A stretch of DNA of 64,000 nucleotides. It comes from Algoriphagus limi. Lineage in GTDB: Bacteria; Bacteroidota; Bacteroidia; Cytophagales; Cyclobacteriaceae. Of this stretch, positions 16,052-25,522 are shown in pieces (position 1 is the stretch's first letter; each line of letters opens with the position of its first letter). The stretch lies in NCBI RefSeq assembly GCF_024919275.1, contig NZ_JANWGH010000003.1, positions 285,677 to 349,676 of the forward strand, written 5' to 3'. A program made the position numbers and the translations under genes. The notes beneath the pieces were generated by a model. That model made no database searches, was not told the DNA's origin, and saw nothing but the letters and a program-made list of their open reading frames with translations.

Positions 16052-16654
16052 ATGCAAGAGTTTTTCACAGAAATGGGTTTTTCCGAACAGGTATTTACCT
16101 ATTTCATCATGCCAGCACTCATCTTTATTGCCCGAGTTGGGGATGTGTCCATCAATACCCTACGGATCATGTTTATGATGAATGGGAAAAAGAATATAGC
16201 TCCCATTTTGGGCTTTTTTGAAGCCTTAATTTGGTTGCTAGCAATCGGGCAGATTTTTCAGAATATCAATAACCCGATATCCTATATCGCCTATGCGGCT
16301 GGTTTTGGGATGGGAACTTATGTGGGAATGCGTTTTGATGAAAAATTAGCCTTGGGACGCGTTTTGGTTCGTGTTATTACACCCAAGCCCCTACCTGAAT
16401 TGGTAGAATACATGAAGGAACAAGATTACCGATTTACCAGTGTAGGTGCTGAGGGAAGATATGGAAAAGTAAATTTGCTCTTTACGGTCATGAAGCGAGA
16501 TACGCTACAAACTTTTATTGATAAGGTTAAGTCAATTGATGAAAAAGCCTTCTACACCATTGAAAGCGTCAAGAGGATTTCAGAAGATGATTTGAATGTG
16601 ATGGAGGATCGTCCACGATTCAAAAATTGGTTGGGTAGAAGAGCTAGAATTTAA
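16052..16654 (+). CDS. DUF2179/DUF5698 membrane protein (UPF0316-like)
   Basis: 200 residues. About three N-terminal membrane helices (VFTYFIMPALIFIARVGDVS onward) are followed by a cytoplasmic DUF2179-type domain near 110-170 (ITPKPLPELVEYMKEQDYRF, FTVMKRDTLQTFIDKV). The domain resembles those of YitT-type proteins. Its role is not known. Its stop codon shares one base with the ATG of the following methyltransferase (TAATG), which suggests translational coupling. Confidence 0.85.
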   Translation: MQEFFTEMGFSEQVFTYFIMPALIFIARVGDVSINTLRIMFMMNGKKNIAPILGFFEALIWLLAIGQIFQNINNPISYIAYAAGFGMGTYVGMRFDEKLALGRVLVRVITPKPLPELVEYMKEQDYRFTSVGAEGRYGKVNLLFTVMKRDTLQTFIDKVKSIDEKAFYTIESVKRISEDDLNVMEDRPRFKNWLGRRARI

Positions 16655-17361
16655 TGGGGAATTCCTGGTTTCAGTTTCAGCAGTTTCGAATCGAGCAGGA
16701 TCGCTGCGGGATGAAGGTGTCTACGGATGCTGTCCTATTGGGATCTTTGGCGAATCATTCAAATCCAAAAACCATTTTGGATATTGGAACTGGGACAGGT
16801 GTAATAGCTCTGATGCTAGCTCAGCGCTATAAGAATGCACAAATCATAGCAGTTGAGTTAGATCATGATGCAGCTGATCAAGCTCTTGGAAATTTTGCTT
16901 CAAGTCCATTTTCGGAAAGGTTGAAATTACTGGAAGGAAAGATTCAGGATTTTCATTCGGAAAAGCTTTTTGATTTGATCGTAAGTAATCCCCCTTATTT
17001 TACTGATCATTTACTTCCTCAGAATCAGCAAAGGCTAAGGGCCTTGCATACAGATGATTTATCATTTCCGGAGTTATGTGAAGCAGTGAATTGCCTTTTA
17101 GACAAAGAAGGAGAATTTTGGGTGATATTACCTGTTTCTGAAATGGAAAAGCTAATTCACTTTTTTGAACCTCTTAAAATCTATCCTTTTAAATCAATTT
17201 TGATTCAAGACCGACCTAGTAAAAACCCTCATCGAAAAATATGTGGATTTAAACGTGAAATTCAGGATCTAAAAGAAGAATACATTAGCATTAAAGATGA
17301 AATTGGTGATTTTTCTGAGTCTTATCGAAAGCTGATTTCTGGATTCCTTTTAGGTTACTGA
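16654..17361 (+). CDS. tRNA1(Val) A37 N6-methyltransferase-like (TrmN6)
   Basis: 235 residues, class I SAM methyltransferase. Motif I is ILDIGTGTGVIALML near 41-55, and the N6-adenine catalytic motif NPPYF is near residue 110. The opening FRIEQDRCGMKVSTDAVLLG is characteristic of the TrmN6/YfiC family, which methylates A37 of tRNA-Val. It is coupled to the preceding DUF2179 gene. Assignment to the exact tRNA is by family only. Confidence 0.88.
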   Translation: MGNSWFQFQQFRIEQDRCGMKVSTDAVLLGSLANHSNPKTILDIGTGTGVIALMLAQRYKNAQIIAVELDHDAADQALGNFASSPFSERLKLLEGKIQDFHSEKLFDLIVSNPPYFTDHLLPQNQQRLRALHTDDLSFPELCEAVNCLLDKEGEFWVILPVSEMEKLIHFFEPLKIYPFKSILIQDRPSKNPHRKICGFKREIQDLKEEYISIKDEIGDFSESYRKLISGFLLGY

Positions 17362-17464
17362 GGAAATCTTTGTCTTTTTTCTTAAAAAAGAATAGAAGAT
17401 TTGGGATAAGCCGTTGCAGGGGGAAGCGATTTCTATAATTTTGAGTTTTTAAAAACTACCACAC

Positions 17465-18931
17465 ATGTTGAAATTAAGGTCTTTAGGCATTCTTTTAATG
17501 CTCTTTTGGATAGCTTCATGCACAGAAGAGAATTTGGGGGTGACGTTTGTGACCACGGAGGAAGTGCTTTTTGCGAGTGGAGATCAAGTTCGGCTCCTAG
17601 GTCGGGTGATTAGTGACCAAGATGTTCAGGTTCAAGATCATGGATTTTATTTGGCAGAAGATGAAGCTTTTTCAAGCCCTCAAATCATTTCTTTAGGGGA
17701 GAAAAGTGGCCCTGGAAGATTCATCGGGGAAGTTTCCGGCTTGAAGGTTGGCACTATTTATTTTGCAAAGTCCTTCATGGAACTTAGCGGTGAAATGATC
17801 TTTGGCAATTCCTTGGAACTGTCTACTTTGGAACCAGCTGTAAAATCATTTTCTCCAGAGTTTGCAGCTGTTGGTGAAGAGTTGATTATAGAAGGTAGGA
17901 ACTTTGGAGAAGACACTAGAGTCTTTTTTGGTGATCAAGAAGCTCAAGTTCTGGAAAATACCTTGCAAAGTAAACTGTTAGTGCGAGTTCCTAATCCTGG
18001 AGATGAAGCTCAAGTACCTATTCGGGTGCAAGTACAAGACAGGGAGGTAAGTTCTCCAACATTATTTGAATATCAAATAGGGACTTATGAGCTAATAAGT
18101 ACCTATCCTCAAGAAATAAAGCTGTATGATAATGTATTTTTTCAGAATGGGCCAAATGAATTTTATATAGGCTTAGGTTCGGAAAGGAGGTTGTCTTTTA
18201 TCAATGGTTTTCAAAAGTTTGATGCAGCCTCTTCATCTTGGGAGTCCGTTCAATTTCCTGGGTCCAGTCGTTCTTTTGCATTTTTTACCGATCGATATAT
18301 TGGAGGGGGCTTGTCTCAGCTAGGATCCAATCCTTTTGTTTTTGATCCTACTTTCTGGAAATTTGAATCAGGCCAATTTATACAAAAGCCGGATTTACCT
18401 TTTTTAACTCGTGATGCTTTGGCTTTTGAATTTGAAGAGGATTTGTATGTCTTAGGCAGCAATGCTAACTCGATGCCATTTTTCTCGAAGTTTAATTCTT
18501 CTACGGAAAGCTGGGAAGTTTTACCAAATTCACCTGTTTCATTTGGACGTAATGATGTATCCTTCACGTATCAAAACAAGGCTTATTTGTTAAGTACATC
18601 CGATGCATCGATTTGGACTTTTGATTTCAGTCTTCAGACTTGGGAAGAAATTGCATCTTTTCCTGGCAATTTAGGGAATGGGCGAGGGATGGCTCGAATA
18701 ATTGGTAACAAAGCATATATCGGTCTTTTTGAAAGGACAAATGAGTTGTGGGAGTTGGATTTGGATACTTTTACTTGGACTCGAAAAAATCCTATGCCTG
18801 GGCTCCCACAAAGTGTTTTGGTAGGGCATTTTGTAAGTGGCCCTAATATATATATCATACGAGTACCGGACATTACACTTGCAGGTCAGTATCCAATGGA
18901 TTTGTATCGTTTTGATCCTAATGGGATTTAA
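17465..18931 (+). CDS. Kelch-repeat lipoprotein with IPT/TIG domain
   Basis: 488 residues. A lipoprotein signal ends at C19 (LFWIASC). An Ig-like segment (25-115) is followed by an IPT/TIG domain near 118-205 (FSPEFAAVGEELIIEGRNFG). Kelch-type beta-propeller repeats follow to the end (repeats of the form yvlGS...fNssTeSWEvLP). It is probably displayed at the outer membrane. The TonB-dependent receptor gene starts 2 bp after its stop, followed by a DUF4249 gene, so the three form one operon. A role in ligand capture for the receptor is inferred. Confidence 0.84.
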   Translation: MLKLRSLGILLMLFWIASCTEENLGVTFVTTEEVLFASGDQVRLLGRVISDQDVQVQDHGFYLAEDEAFSSPQIISLGEKSGPGRFIGEVSGLKVGTIYFAKSFMELSGEMIFGNSLELSTLEPAVKSFSPEFAAVGEELIIEGRNFGEDTRVFFGDQEAQVLENTLQSKLLVRVPNPGDEAQVPIRVQVQDREVSSPTLFEYQIGTYELISTYPQEIKLYDNVFFQNGPNEFYIGLGSERRLSFINGFQKFDAASSSWESVQFPGSSRSFAFFTDRYIGGGLSQLGSNPFVFDPTFWKFESGQFIQKPDLPFLTRDALAFEFEEDLYVLGSNANSMPFFSKFNSSTESWEVLPNSPVSFGRNDVSFTYQNKAYLLSTSDASIWTFDFSLQTWEEIASFPGNLGNGRGMARIIGNKAYIGLFERTNELWELDLDTFTWTRKNPMPGLPQSVLVGHFVSGPNIYIIRVPDITLAGQYPMDLYRFDPNGI

Positions 18932-18932
18932 T

Positions 18933-21347
18933 ATGGATAGTATGAAAAAACTGCTTTTTACCTTTTTAGCATTCATTATCCTACAGGGTTTGTCTGCTCA
19001 GGATCAGCCGAAGCGAACGGTCATCGGTCGGGATATTGGTCAGCTAAAAAATATCCGGATTACTGGTCGAATCATTGATGAAATCACCGGTGAAGCGCTA
19101 ATTGGTGCTACCGTTAGTATACCCGAGATTGATCAGACAAAAATTACTGATAATAATGGCGAGTTTGATTTTATTTTGGATCGAGCTGAATACACCCTAG
19201 AATTCAGATATGTGGGCTATGAAAGCATTACTTATCCGATCGTGGCGGTAGGAGATGGAAGGATTTCCATGCGGATGATTCAAGAAGATTTTGAATTAGA
19301 GGATGTAGTCATATTTGGACGAGATCCGGAGAAAAATATCCGTTCCACTGATATGGGAGCCATTACCATGAGTATGAATACCATTCGAGAACTTCCTCCA
19401 TTTTTGGGTGAAGTGGATATCATTCGGTCTATGGCTACACTTCCCGGTGTATCGCAAGTTGGGGAGGCTGCCGCAGGATTAAATGTTCGTGGAGGCGGTG
19501 CGGATCAAAACCTGATTCAATTTGCAGGTGCTCCAATTTATAATCCAACTCACCTTTTTGGTCTATTTACCTCTTTCAATGCAGATATTGTAAATGATGT
19601 AACTCTTTACAAATCTGTGATTCCGCCAAAATTTGGAGGGAGAGGCTCTTCGATTTTGGATATTTTGCCTAAAGCAGGAAGTATTGATAACTGGGGTGGG
19701 GATTTGATGTTGAGTAATTATTCTGGAAAAATCGGAATAAACGGACCTTTGGTAAAGGATAAAGTTTCTATTCGAGGCGGATTCCGAGGTTCTTACATTA
19801 ATTGGTTTTTGAATTCGCTCAGCAATCCAGACCTCAAGAATTCCCAGGCGAATTTTTACGATGGTAACTTGGTAATATCTGCTCCAATTTCAGAAGAGCA
19901 GGAATTTACCTATAGCTACTATACCTCCTATGATGATTTTGCGTTCGCTTCGGATACCACGATTTCTTGGAAAAACAACTCTCATTCTTTGTCTTGGAAA
20001 GGACGCTTTGGAGAGAAAGTAGGTGTGCAGGCTTTGGGTTATTTGACCCAATACGACTATAGTATATTCAATCGCTCAGGGATCAATGATTTTGATCTCA
20101 ATTCAGGAATTGTGGACTATGGAGCGAAGGTTTTTGCGACCTATTCTTTATCCCCGACCAATATCATTACTATCGGGGGTGATTTCAAGGATTTGACATT
20201 ACAGCCGGGAGAATTAGTCCCTAGCAATCAGCAAGAATCCGGGATTTTACCTCAAAAGGTACAGGATGAATATGGAAGGGAAATGGGAGCGCATTTCCAA
20301 CATGAATTTGAAGTTGGGGAAAAATTCGGAATGTCATATGGAGTTCGATATGATCTCTTTCAATATTTCGGTCCTAGAACGGTTCGACAATACGCTGAAA
20401 ATCAACCTATTTCAGATGGTAGTGCCATTGGTGAAACTACCTACGGAGACGGAGAAAAAATAATTTCCTACGATGGATTTGGGCCAAGAGCTTCCATTCG
20501 TTACTCCCTTTCAAAATACAGTTCAATCAAGGCGGGATACAATAAAATGTATCAGTTTATCCATCTGATTTCTAACACTGCTACCATCGCGCCTACAGAT
20601 ATTTGGAAGCTTAGTGATGAGTTTTTGAAACCTCAGATTGTGGATCAGTATTCCCTTGGATTCTACAATAATTTCAAAGGAAATATCTTCGAAACATCCA
20701 TTGAGGTCTATTACAAAGACATTCAAAATGTAGTGGAATACAAGGATGGAGCGAATCTGATTCTCCAAAATCATGTGGAAACAGAGTTGGTTCCAGCACA
20801 AGGTAGAGCTTATGGGGTTGAATTGTATGTGAAAAAGAATCTGGGCCGTTTGACCGGTTGGGTTTCTTATACTTATTCCCGAAGCCTCCGCCAGGTAATT
20901 ACTGCCTTTGAAGAGGAGATTATTAATGATGGAGATTGGTTTGCCTCAAATTTTGACAAACCTCATGATGTGACGTTGATTGGAAATTATAAGGTCAGCA
21001 CCAATACCTCCATTTCAGCAACCTTTGGTTACAGTACTGGTAGACCGGTTACTTTTCCTGAGGTGAAATTTGATTATTCTGGAAATAACCTAGCCTATTT
21101 CAATCGAAGAAATGAACAGCGATTACCGGATTTCCACCGCTTAGATCTCGCTGTCAATTTCAAGTTGAAAGGTCAAGGTCGATTCTTTGAGGATGGAGAT
21201 TGGACCTTTTCTGTATTGAATGTTTATGGTCGAAAAAATCCTTTTTCACTCTTTTTTGTAGATGAAGCTGGTGCGCCGCCACAAGCCCTTCGTTTGGCTG
21301 TTCTCGGAGTGCCACTTCCTAGTTTGAGTTATTCAATCAAGTTCTGA
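18933..21347 (+). CDS. TonB-dependent outer-membrane receptor with carboxypeptidase-like N-domain
   Basis: 804 residues. After the signal peptide comes a carboxypeptidase D regulatory-like domain (about 40-120, ITGRIIDEITGEALIGATV). Then comes a plug domain with GLNVRGGGADQNLIQFAGAP near 200, then a beta-barrel to the end (terminal LPSLSYSIKF, aromatic last residue as expected for Bam-dependent barrels). It imports an unknown ligand using TonB energy. It is not a typical SusC: the partner is DUF4249 rather than SusD. The start may be ATG 18933 or 18942; both precede the same signal peptide. Confidence 0.9.
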   Translation: MDSMKKLLFTFLAFIILQGLSAQDQPKRTVIGRDIGQLKNIRITGRIIDEITGEALIGATVSIPEIDQTKITDNNGEFDFILDRAEYTLEFRYVGYESITYPIVAVGDGRISMRMIQEDFELEDVVIFGRDPEKNIRSTDMGAITMSMNTIRELPPFLGEVDIIRSMATLPGVSQVGEAAAGLNVRGGGADQNLIQFAGAPIYNPTHLFGLFTSFNADIVNDVTLYKSVIPPKFGGRGSSILDILPKAGSIDNWGGDLMLSNYSGKIGINGPLVKDKVSIRGGFRGSYINWFLNSLSNPDLKNSQANFYDGNLVISAPISEEQEFTYSYYTSYDDFAFASDTTISWKNNSHSLSWKGRFGEKVGVQALGYLTQYDYSIFNRSGINDFDLNSGIVDYGAKVFATYSLSPTNIITIGGDFKDLTLQPGELVPSNQQESGILPQKVQDEYGREMGAHFQHEFEVGEKFGMSYGVRYDLFQYFGPRTVRQYAENQPISDGSAIGETTYGDGEKIISYDGFGPRASIRYSLSKYSSIKAGYNKMYQFIHLISNTATIAPTDIWKLSDEFLKPQIVDQYSLGFYNNFKGNIFETSIEVYYKDIQNVVEYKDGANLILQNHVETELVPAQGRAYGVELYVKKNLGRLTGWVSYTYSRSLRQVITAFEEEIINDGDWFASNFDKPHDVTLIGNYKVSTNTSISATFGYSTGRPVTFPEVKFDYSGNNLAYFNRRNEQRLPDFHRLDLAVNFKLKGQGRFFEDGDWTFSVLNVYGRKNPFSLFFVDEAGAPPQALRLAVLGVPLPSLSYSIKF

Positions 21348-22417
21348 TGCCTAACATGTTCAAAAGACTTATATATATTCTGCTTTTGTTGCCAATGGCC
21401 TGCATTAATCCTTACGAAGTAGGATTAGATACAGGTGAGCAGTTATTGACTGTAGAGGCTGTCTTAACATCTGTTCCTGGAAGACAGGAGGTTAGGTTGA
21501 CTCGAAGTGATACTTACGGGTCCGTTTTTGAAGGCTTGATTAGACCTGTTCGTGGAGCTACGGTTGTTGTTCGTGACGATTTAGGAGATGTTGTCTTCTT
21601 AGAGGAGAACCCTGAAGATAGGGGAAGTTATTTGACTCCTCCTGATTTTGCGACTAGTCCCGGTCGATCCTATACTCTCCAAATTCAGACTCCAGAAGGC
21701 AAAGTATATTCCTCTTTTCCTGAGAAAGTTCAAACAGTTCCAGAGATCAATTCCGTTTCGATCGAGACTTTGACGATTCCTGTAGAGGGAGAAGAAAATG
21801 TTCGATCAGGTGTTCAATTGGTAGTAGATGTTCAGGATCCCATTGATGAAGATAATTTTTATCTATGGAAAAACGGCCCCTCAGTCTATATTTTAGAAAC
21901 CAGGCCTGACATTTTTACACCTCGTCCATCTGATATAAATCCCAGTCGGGATCCGCAACCAAAGGATTGTTGTATTGCTTGTTTTCGATCTGAGCAGGTG
22001 AATAACAGTGGAATATACATCGCCAATGATGATAATTTCAATGGGCTGAATACCCGTTTAGTAGCTGGGTTCGTGGAAGATGATGGCTTGCGCTTTGTGA
22101 ATACTTATCGTATAGATTTACGACAAATCAGTATTTCCCAAGAAGCCTATCGATTCCTTCGATTGGTGAAGCAACAAACTGAAATCAGTGGATCTGTTTT
22201 CGATCCCCCACCTGCTAATATTCGAAGCAACATGATCAATCTTGAAGATCCTGATGAGGTAGTATTAGGGTACTTTATAGCAGGAGCTGAAACAACAAGA
22301 AGGATTTATATAGATAAATCCCAACTTACTTTTGCTCAACCGCGGAGCATTATCCCAGATGATTGCCGTGAGGTAGAAGGTGCTCAATTGGATCCTCCTG
22401 CGGACTGGAATCCTTAA
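21347..22417 (+). CDS. DUF4249 domain lipoprotein
   Basis: 356 residues. The lipobox LLPMAC gives lipidation near C19. A DUF4249 domain follows, with its typical opening (LTVEAVLTSVPGRQEVRLTRS) and a cysteine cluster (DCCIAC near 205). Its start shares a base with the receptor stop (TGATG). DUF4249 proteins accompany TonB receptors in many Bacteroidetes and are presumed to be outer-membrane partners; the ligand is unknown. Its 3' end overlaps the convergent minus-strand gene by 4 bp. Confidence 0.87.
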   Translation: MPNMFKRLIYILLLLPMACINPYEVGLDTGEQLLTVEAVLTSVPGRQEVRLTRSDTYGSVFEGLIRPVRGATVVVRDDLGDVVFLEENPEDRGSYLTPPDFATSPGRSYTLQIQTPEGKVYSSFPEKVQTVPEINSVSIETLTIPVEGEENVRSGVQLVVDVQDPIDEDNFYLWKNGPSVYILETRPDIFTPRPSDINPSRDPQPKDCCIACFRSEQVNNSGIYIANDDNFNGLNTRLVAGFVEDDGLRFVNTYRIDLRQISISQEAYRFLRLVKQQTEISGSVFDPPPANIRSNMINLEDPDEVVLGYFIAGAETTRRIYIDKSQLTFAQPRSIIPDDCREVEGAQLDPPADWNP

Positions 22418-23745
22418 TTTTCTAAGACCTTTTCGTCGAAATGAATTCCATAGTCTGCCAACCGGTCCAATATCGGCAGGTAGATTTCAGGGATAATTGG
22501 AAGATGAAGTCCTGAAAGTTGAATTTCTCCCTCCAGAAATAAATCTACTGCGATTGCCAAAGGAAGCCCGACTGTCTTTGCCATGGCAGTGTGGTCTGAG
22601 TTTTCCCCTTTTACGACCAAGCTGGATATTAATTTTCGGGTAGAGTTATTTTCCTTGATTTCAAATTGATGCTGCATGACGATCATATCCCGATCATCTG
22701 CTTTTAAGGTCCATTCTTTCTCCAATATGGCCTGTAAAATTTGAGCAGGTGAACCTTGATAAATCGGAAGCGGATCATGGGAAAACAATCCCAGCCACTG
22801 TATTTTTTCGAAAGTTGGGAAATCCATATCCGGGATGTAGCTGCTCAATTTTTCTTCCACTGATCGCTCGGGATCAAAAGGTAAAAAGCTATTTAAGAAA
22901 TCCCGCTTGGTGCTAGTTGATGGTGGGTTCAATTCGATGCTGTCATCGGTAAGACCAAGCTCAATAAGCACATCCCATGCTTTGGTGAACCCTGTTCTTC
23001 GAAGTGTCCCACGAAGCATGGTTGGAATATTTTCTAGGCCATAAAGCTTTCTGTAGGCCAAAGAATCTCGATTGGGATAGCCTTCAAAATCACCTAATTC
23101 ATCAAAGCTTACTTTTACTGCTCGTTTAAAAAGTTGATGATAGGGGATGTATTTAAGCTTCGATTGCTCGATATAGCGAGACATACCTTGACCTGCCAAA
23201 ACCACATTTCGAGGATTCCAGGTAAACTTATATTTCCAGGGATTGTCTTCACATTCTGGAGAAAGCAGCCCGCCCGCGAAGGATTTGAAAGAAAGGATTT
23301 CGCCCTGATTCGCTTTCACTTGGTCAATTATTTTTTTGGCAGACATGTGATCTATCCCGGGGTCCAAACCGCATTCATTTAGAAAAAAGAGGCCCTTTTC
23401 ACGAATTTGGGCTTCCATTTGTCGCATTTCTTTGCTCTCGTAAGAGGCTGAGAAGAAATGTTTTCCATGTTCCAGACAATCAACCGCTACTTGCGGATGC
23501 ATCCTTGCTGGAAGCATACTTATTACCACATCTGCTTCTTTGATTAATTGTCGACGGGCATTTTCATCTCCAATGTCTAAGGCCTTTGCTTCGGTATTTG
23601 CCTTTCCTTTCAGCTTTCTTTTTGCCAATTCAACATCCAAATCCGCAAGGACGACATGACGATTTTTGGATGATGCTTGGTCTGCGAGGTAATCAATCAA
23701 AAAAGTGGAGGATTTTCCGCCTCCTAGAATTAAAATTCGATTCAT
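22414..23745 (-). CDS. Saccharopine dehydrogenase family oxidoreductase
   Basis: 443 residues. The Rossmann nucleotide motif is ILILGGGKSSTFLIDYLA at the N-terminus. Family motifs include DVVISMLPARMHPQVA and NECGLDPGIDHM. The saccharopine dehydrogenase family includes lysine-degrading enzymes and saccharopine reductases; the true substrate here is uncertain. The start is ATG 23745 because the 26 upstream codons are Phe-rich and have no homologous look. Convergent overlap (4 bp) with the DUF4249 gene. Confidence 0.85.
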   Translation of the reverse strand: MNRILILGGGKSSTFLIDYLADQASSKNRHVVLADLDVELAKRKLKGKANTEAKALDIGDENARRQLIKEADVVISMLPARMHPQVAVDCLEHGKHFFSASYESKEMRQMEAQIREKGLFFLNECGLDPGIDHMSAKKIIDQVKANQGEILSFKSFAGGLLSPECEDNPWKYKFTWNPRNVVLAGQGMSRYIEQSKLKYIPYHQLFKRAVKVSFDELGDFEGYPNRDSLAYRKLYGLENIPTMLRGTLRRTGFTKAWDVLIELGLTDDSIELNPPSTSTKRDFLNSFLPFDPERSVEEKLSSYIPDMDFPTFEKIQWLGLFSHDPLPIYQGSPAQILQAILEKEWTLKADDRDMIVMQHQFEIKENNSTRKLISSLVVKGENSDHTAMAKTVGLPLAIAVDLFLEGEIQLSGLHLPIIPEIYLPILDRLADYGIHFDEKVLEN

Positions 23746-23865
23746 AGTGAAAGGGTTTGGGTTCTTAAAATTGAAGAATAAAAGCCGGAGGAAAAAAGTC
23801 TTTGAAGGGAAATTGAAAAACATTTACACAGGTTTTTCGTCTTATTTTTCCCATATTCAATTTAC

Positions 23866-24348
23866 ATGACTAAAACATCTACACATCAAGAATTTGAAGT
23901 TCTTGATTATCAGTATTTAAGTGCTGCTGAGCAAAACTTAGTCCTTGCTGCCCAAAAAATCAGCGAAAAAGCCTATGCTCCCTATTCTAATTTTCAGGTG
24001 GGAGCAGCCGTATTGTTAGAGGATGGATCGGTCCTACAAAGCAGTAATCAGGAAAATGTGAGTTTCCCGGCAGGCGTCTGTGCAGAACACCTGGTGTTAA
24101 GCTATGCAGGCGCAAATTTTCCCGAATCAGCTCCGATTTGTTTGGCTTTGGTTGCGAAGAAGAAAGATGAGAATCAGTGGGCTTTCGTATCACCCTGTGG
24201 GATTTGTAGACAGGTAATCAATGAAGTGGAAAACCGCTTCCATAAACCTTTGAAACTGATCATTTTACGGCCTGATGGTCGGGTTTATTCTATTCCTGGA
24301 ATTGCAAAACTTTTACCTTTGAAGTTTGACGACTTGAATTCCAAATGA
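23866..24348 (+). CDS. cdd: Cytidine deaminase
   Basis: 160 residues. Zinc and catalytic residues are C72-A-E74 (GVCAEH) and C111-GIC114 (SPCGICRQ), with the typical AYAPYSNFQVGAA stretch near 36-48. It converts cytidine or deoxycytidine to uridine in pyrimidine salvage. The downstream esterase overlaps by 4 bp (ATGA), so they are translated as one unit. Confidence 0.95.
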   Translation: MTKTSTHQEFEVLDYQYLSAAEQNLVLAAQKISEKAYAPYSNFQVGAAVLLEDGSVLQSSNQENVSFPAGVCAEHLVLSYAGANFPESAPICLALVAKKKDENQWAFVSPCGICRQVINEVENRFHKPLKLIILRPDGRVYSIPGIAKLLPLKFDDLNSK

Positions 24349-24992
24349 TCCGAAGCACTCATCCATTTTCTTTTGAAGCGAGTTATTTCTTGTCTCATGA
24401 ACCGGATTCGACTCCTCAAGACCTTTGGATCGTTTTTCACGGATATGGGCAGCTAGCGGAGTTTTTCCTTCGGAAATTCATGCCCTTGGCTAATTCTCAA
24501 AGGCTATTCTTGGCTCCAGAAGGGACGAATTATTTTTATCTCCATGACTTTAAAGGCCGGGTTGGAGCTAATTGGATGACTCGCTATGAAAGGGAATTGG
24601 CGATTACTAATAACCATCGCTATCTGGGTAGTTTGGTGGGAAAGTACCTTCAAAAGTTTGAGTCAAAGCCTAGAATTCATGTTCTCGGGTTTTCACAAGG
24701 TGCAGCGACTGCCACCCGGTGGGCAAGTCAGTGGGAGGAAAAGATTTCAACTTTAGTCCTTTGGGCTGGTGGATTTGCGGAAGATATGGTGCTGGAAGTA
24801 GCTCGCGAAAAATTCGAACGCACCCGGATATCAATGGTTTTGGGAACTGAGGATGATATCATTACTCCAGAAAGTTTGGATCGCCAAAAAGAGCTTATCA
24901 AGAAATTGGGGAATCCCGTTGAGCGACTGGAATTTAAGGGAGGTCATGAGTTGAAATTTGACCTTTTGAGAAAAATTGTAGAGAATGCATAA
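24345..24992 (+). CDS. Phospholipase/carboxylesterase-type alpha/beta hydrolase
   Basis: 215 residues. The catalytic triad can be read as S117 in GFSQG, an acid in TEDDIITPE and His in KGGHEL. The oxyanion region FHGYGQ lies near 31-36. It matches the short carboxylesterase/phospholipase family (YpfH-like). Coupled to cdd by a 4-bp overlap. The substrate is unknown. Confidence 0.86.
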   Translation: MIRSTHPFSFEASYFLSHEPDSTPQDLWIVFHGYGQLAEFFLRKFMPLANSQRLFLAPEGTNYFYLHDFKGRVGANWMTRYERELAITNNHRYLGSLVGKYLQKFESKPRIHVLGFSQGAATATRWASQWEEKISTLVLWAGGFAEDMVLEVAREKFERTRISMVLGTEDDIITPESLDRQKELIKKLGNPVERLEFKGGHELKFDLLRKIVENA

Positions 24993-24993
24993 A

Positions 24994-25039
24994 GCAATTG
25001 TTTTTTGGCTTTTGATTTGTGTTGAAAAAAACAATTTGC
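24994..25039 (+). terminator. AT-rich inverted repeat after the cdd-esterase pair
   Basis: GCAATTGTTTTTT (24994-25006) pairs with AAAAAAACAATTTGC (25025-25039) with a bulge. It may end transcription of the cdd operon. Confidence 0.4.
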
Positions 25040-25084
25040 ACAAAATTGGACTTTGATTAATTTTCCTGAAATTTTCTAATAGCA

Positions 25085-25522
25085 ATGCTTTCGCTTACTG
25101 AACAAGAGGTAGATAGAATCTCTTCCCAACTCCTGAAAGGAATGGTGTGTTTTTTCCAAATCGATAAAAGGAAAATCCACCAAATGCCTGATGACGAGGA
25201 TTATTTTAATTATGATTTGACACCGGATGAGGAGGATATTTTGGATGATATTGACGCCGATCCAGATAACTATGCAGAATTCACCAAAATGGAAATCTCG
25301 CAGGAACATCAAATCATGCAGGATTTTATAGATCGCCAAGTGAAGGAGCGTAACCTTGCGGAGGATCTAGTCAATGCCCTCACAAAACCCAAATCTTTGA
25401 CTGCTTTCAAGTTTTTGATCGATGAGTCCAAATACAAAAACCAATGGCAAGAGTACCGAAAAGGGAAATATATGGATTGGGTTCGTGAGCAGGTAGATGG
25501 GTTCAACTATGCTGAGGACTAA
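25085..25522 (+). CDS. UPF0158 family protein
   Basis: 145 residues, strongly acidic in the middle (DLTPDEEDILDDIDADPDNY near 45-64), with the C-terminal signature FKFLIDESKYKNQWQEYRK and a following MDWVREQ. This matches UPF0158, a widespread family without assigned function. The GDPD gene begins within its last codons, so the two are likely co-transcribed. Confidence 0.85.
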   Translation: MLSLTEQEVDRISSQLLKGMVCFFQIDKRKIHQMPDDEDYFNYDLTPDEEDILDDIDADPDNYAEFTKMEISQEHQIMQDFIDRQVKERNLAEDLVNALTKPKSLTAFKFLIDESKYKNQWQEYRKGKYMDWVREQVDGFNYAED

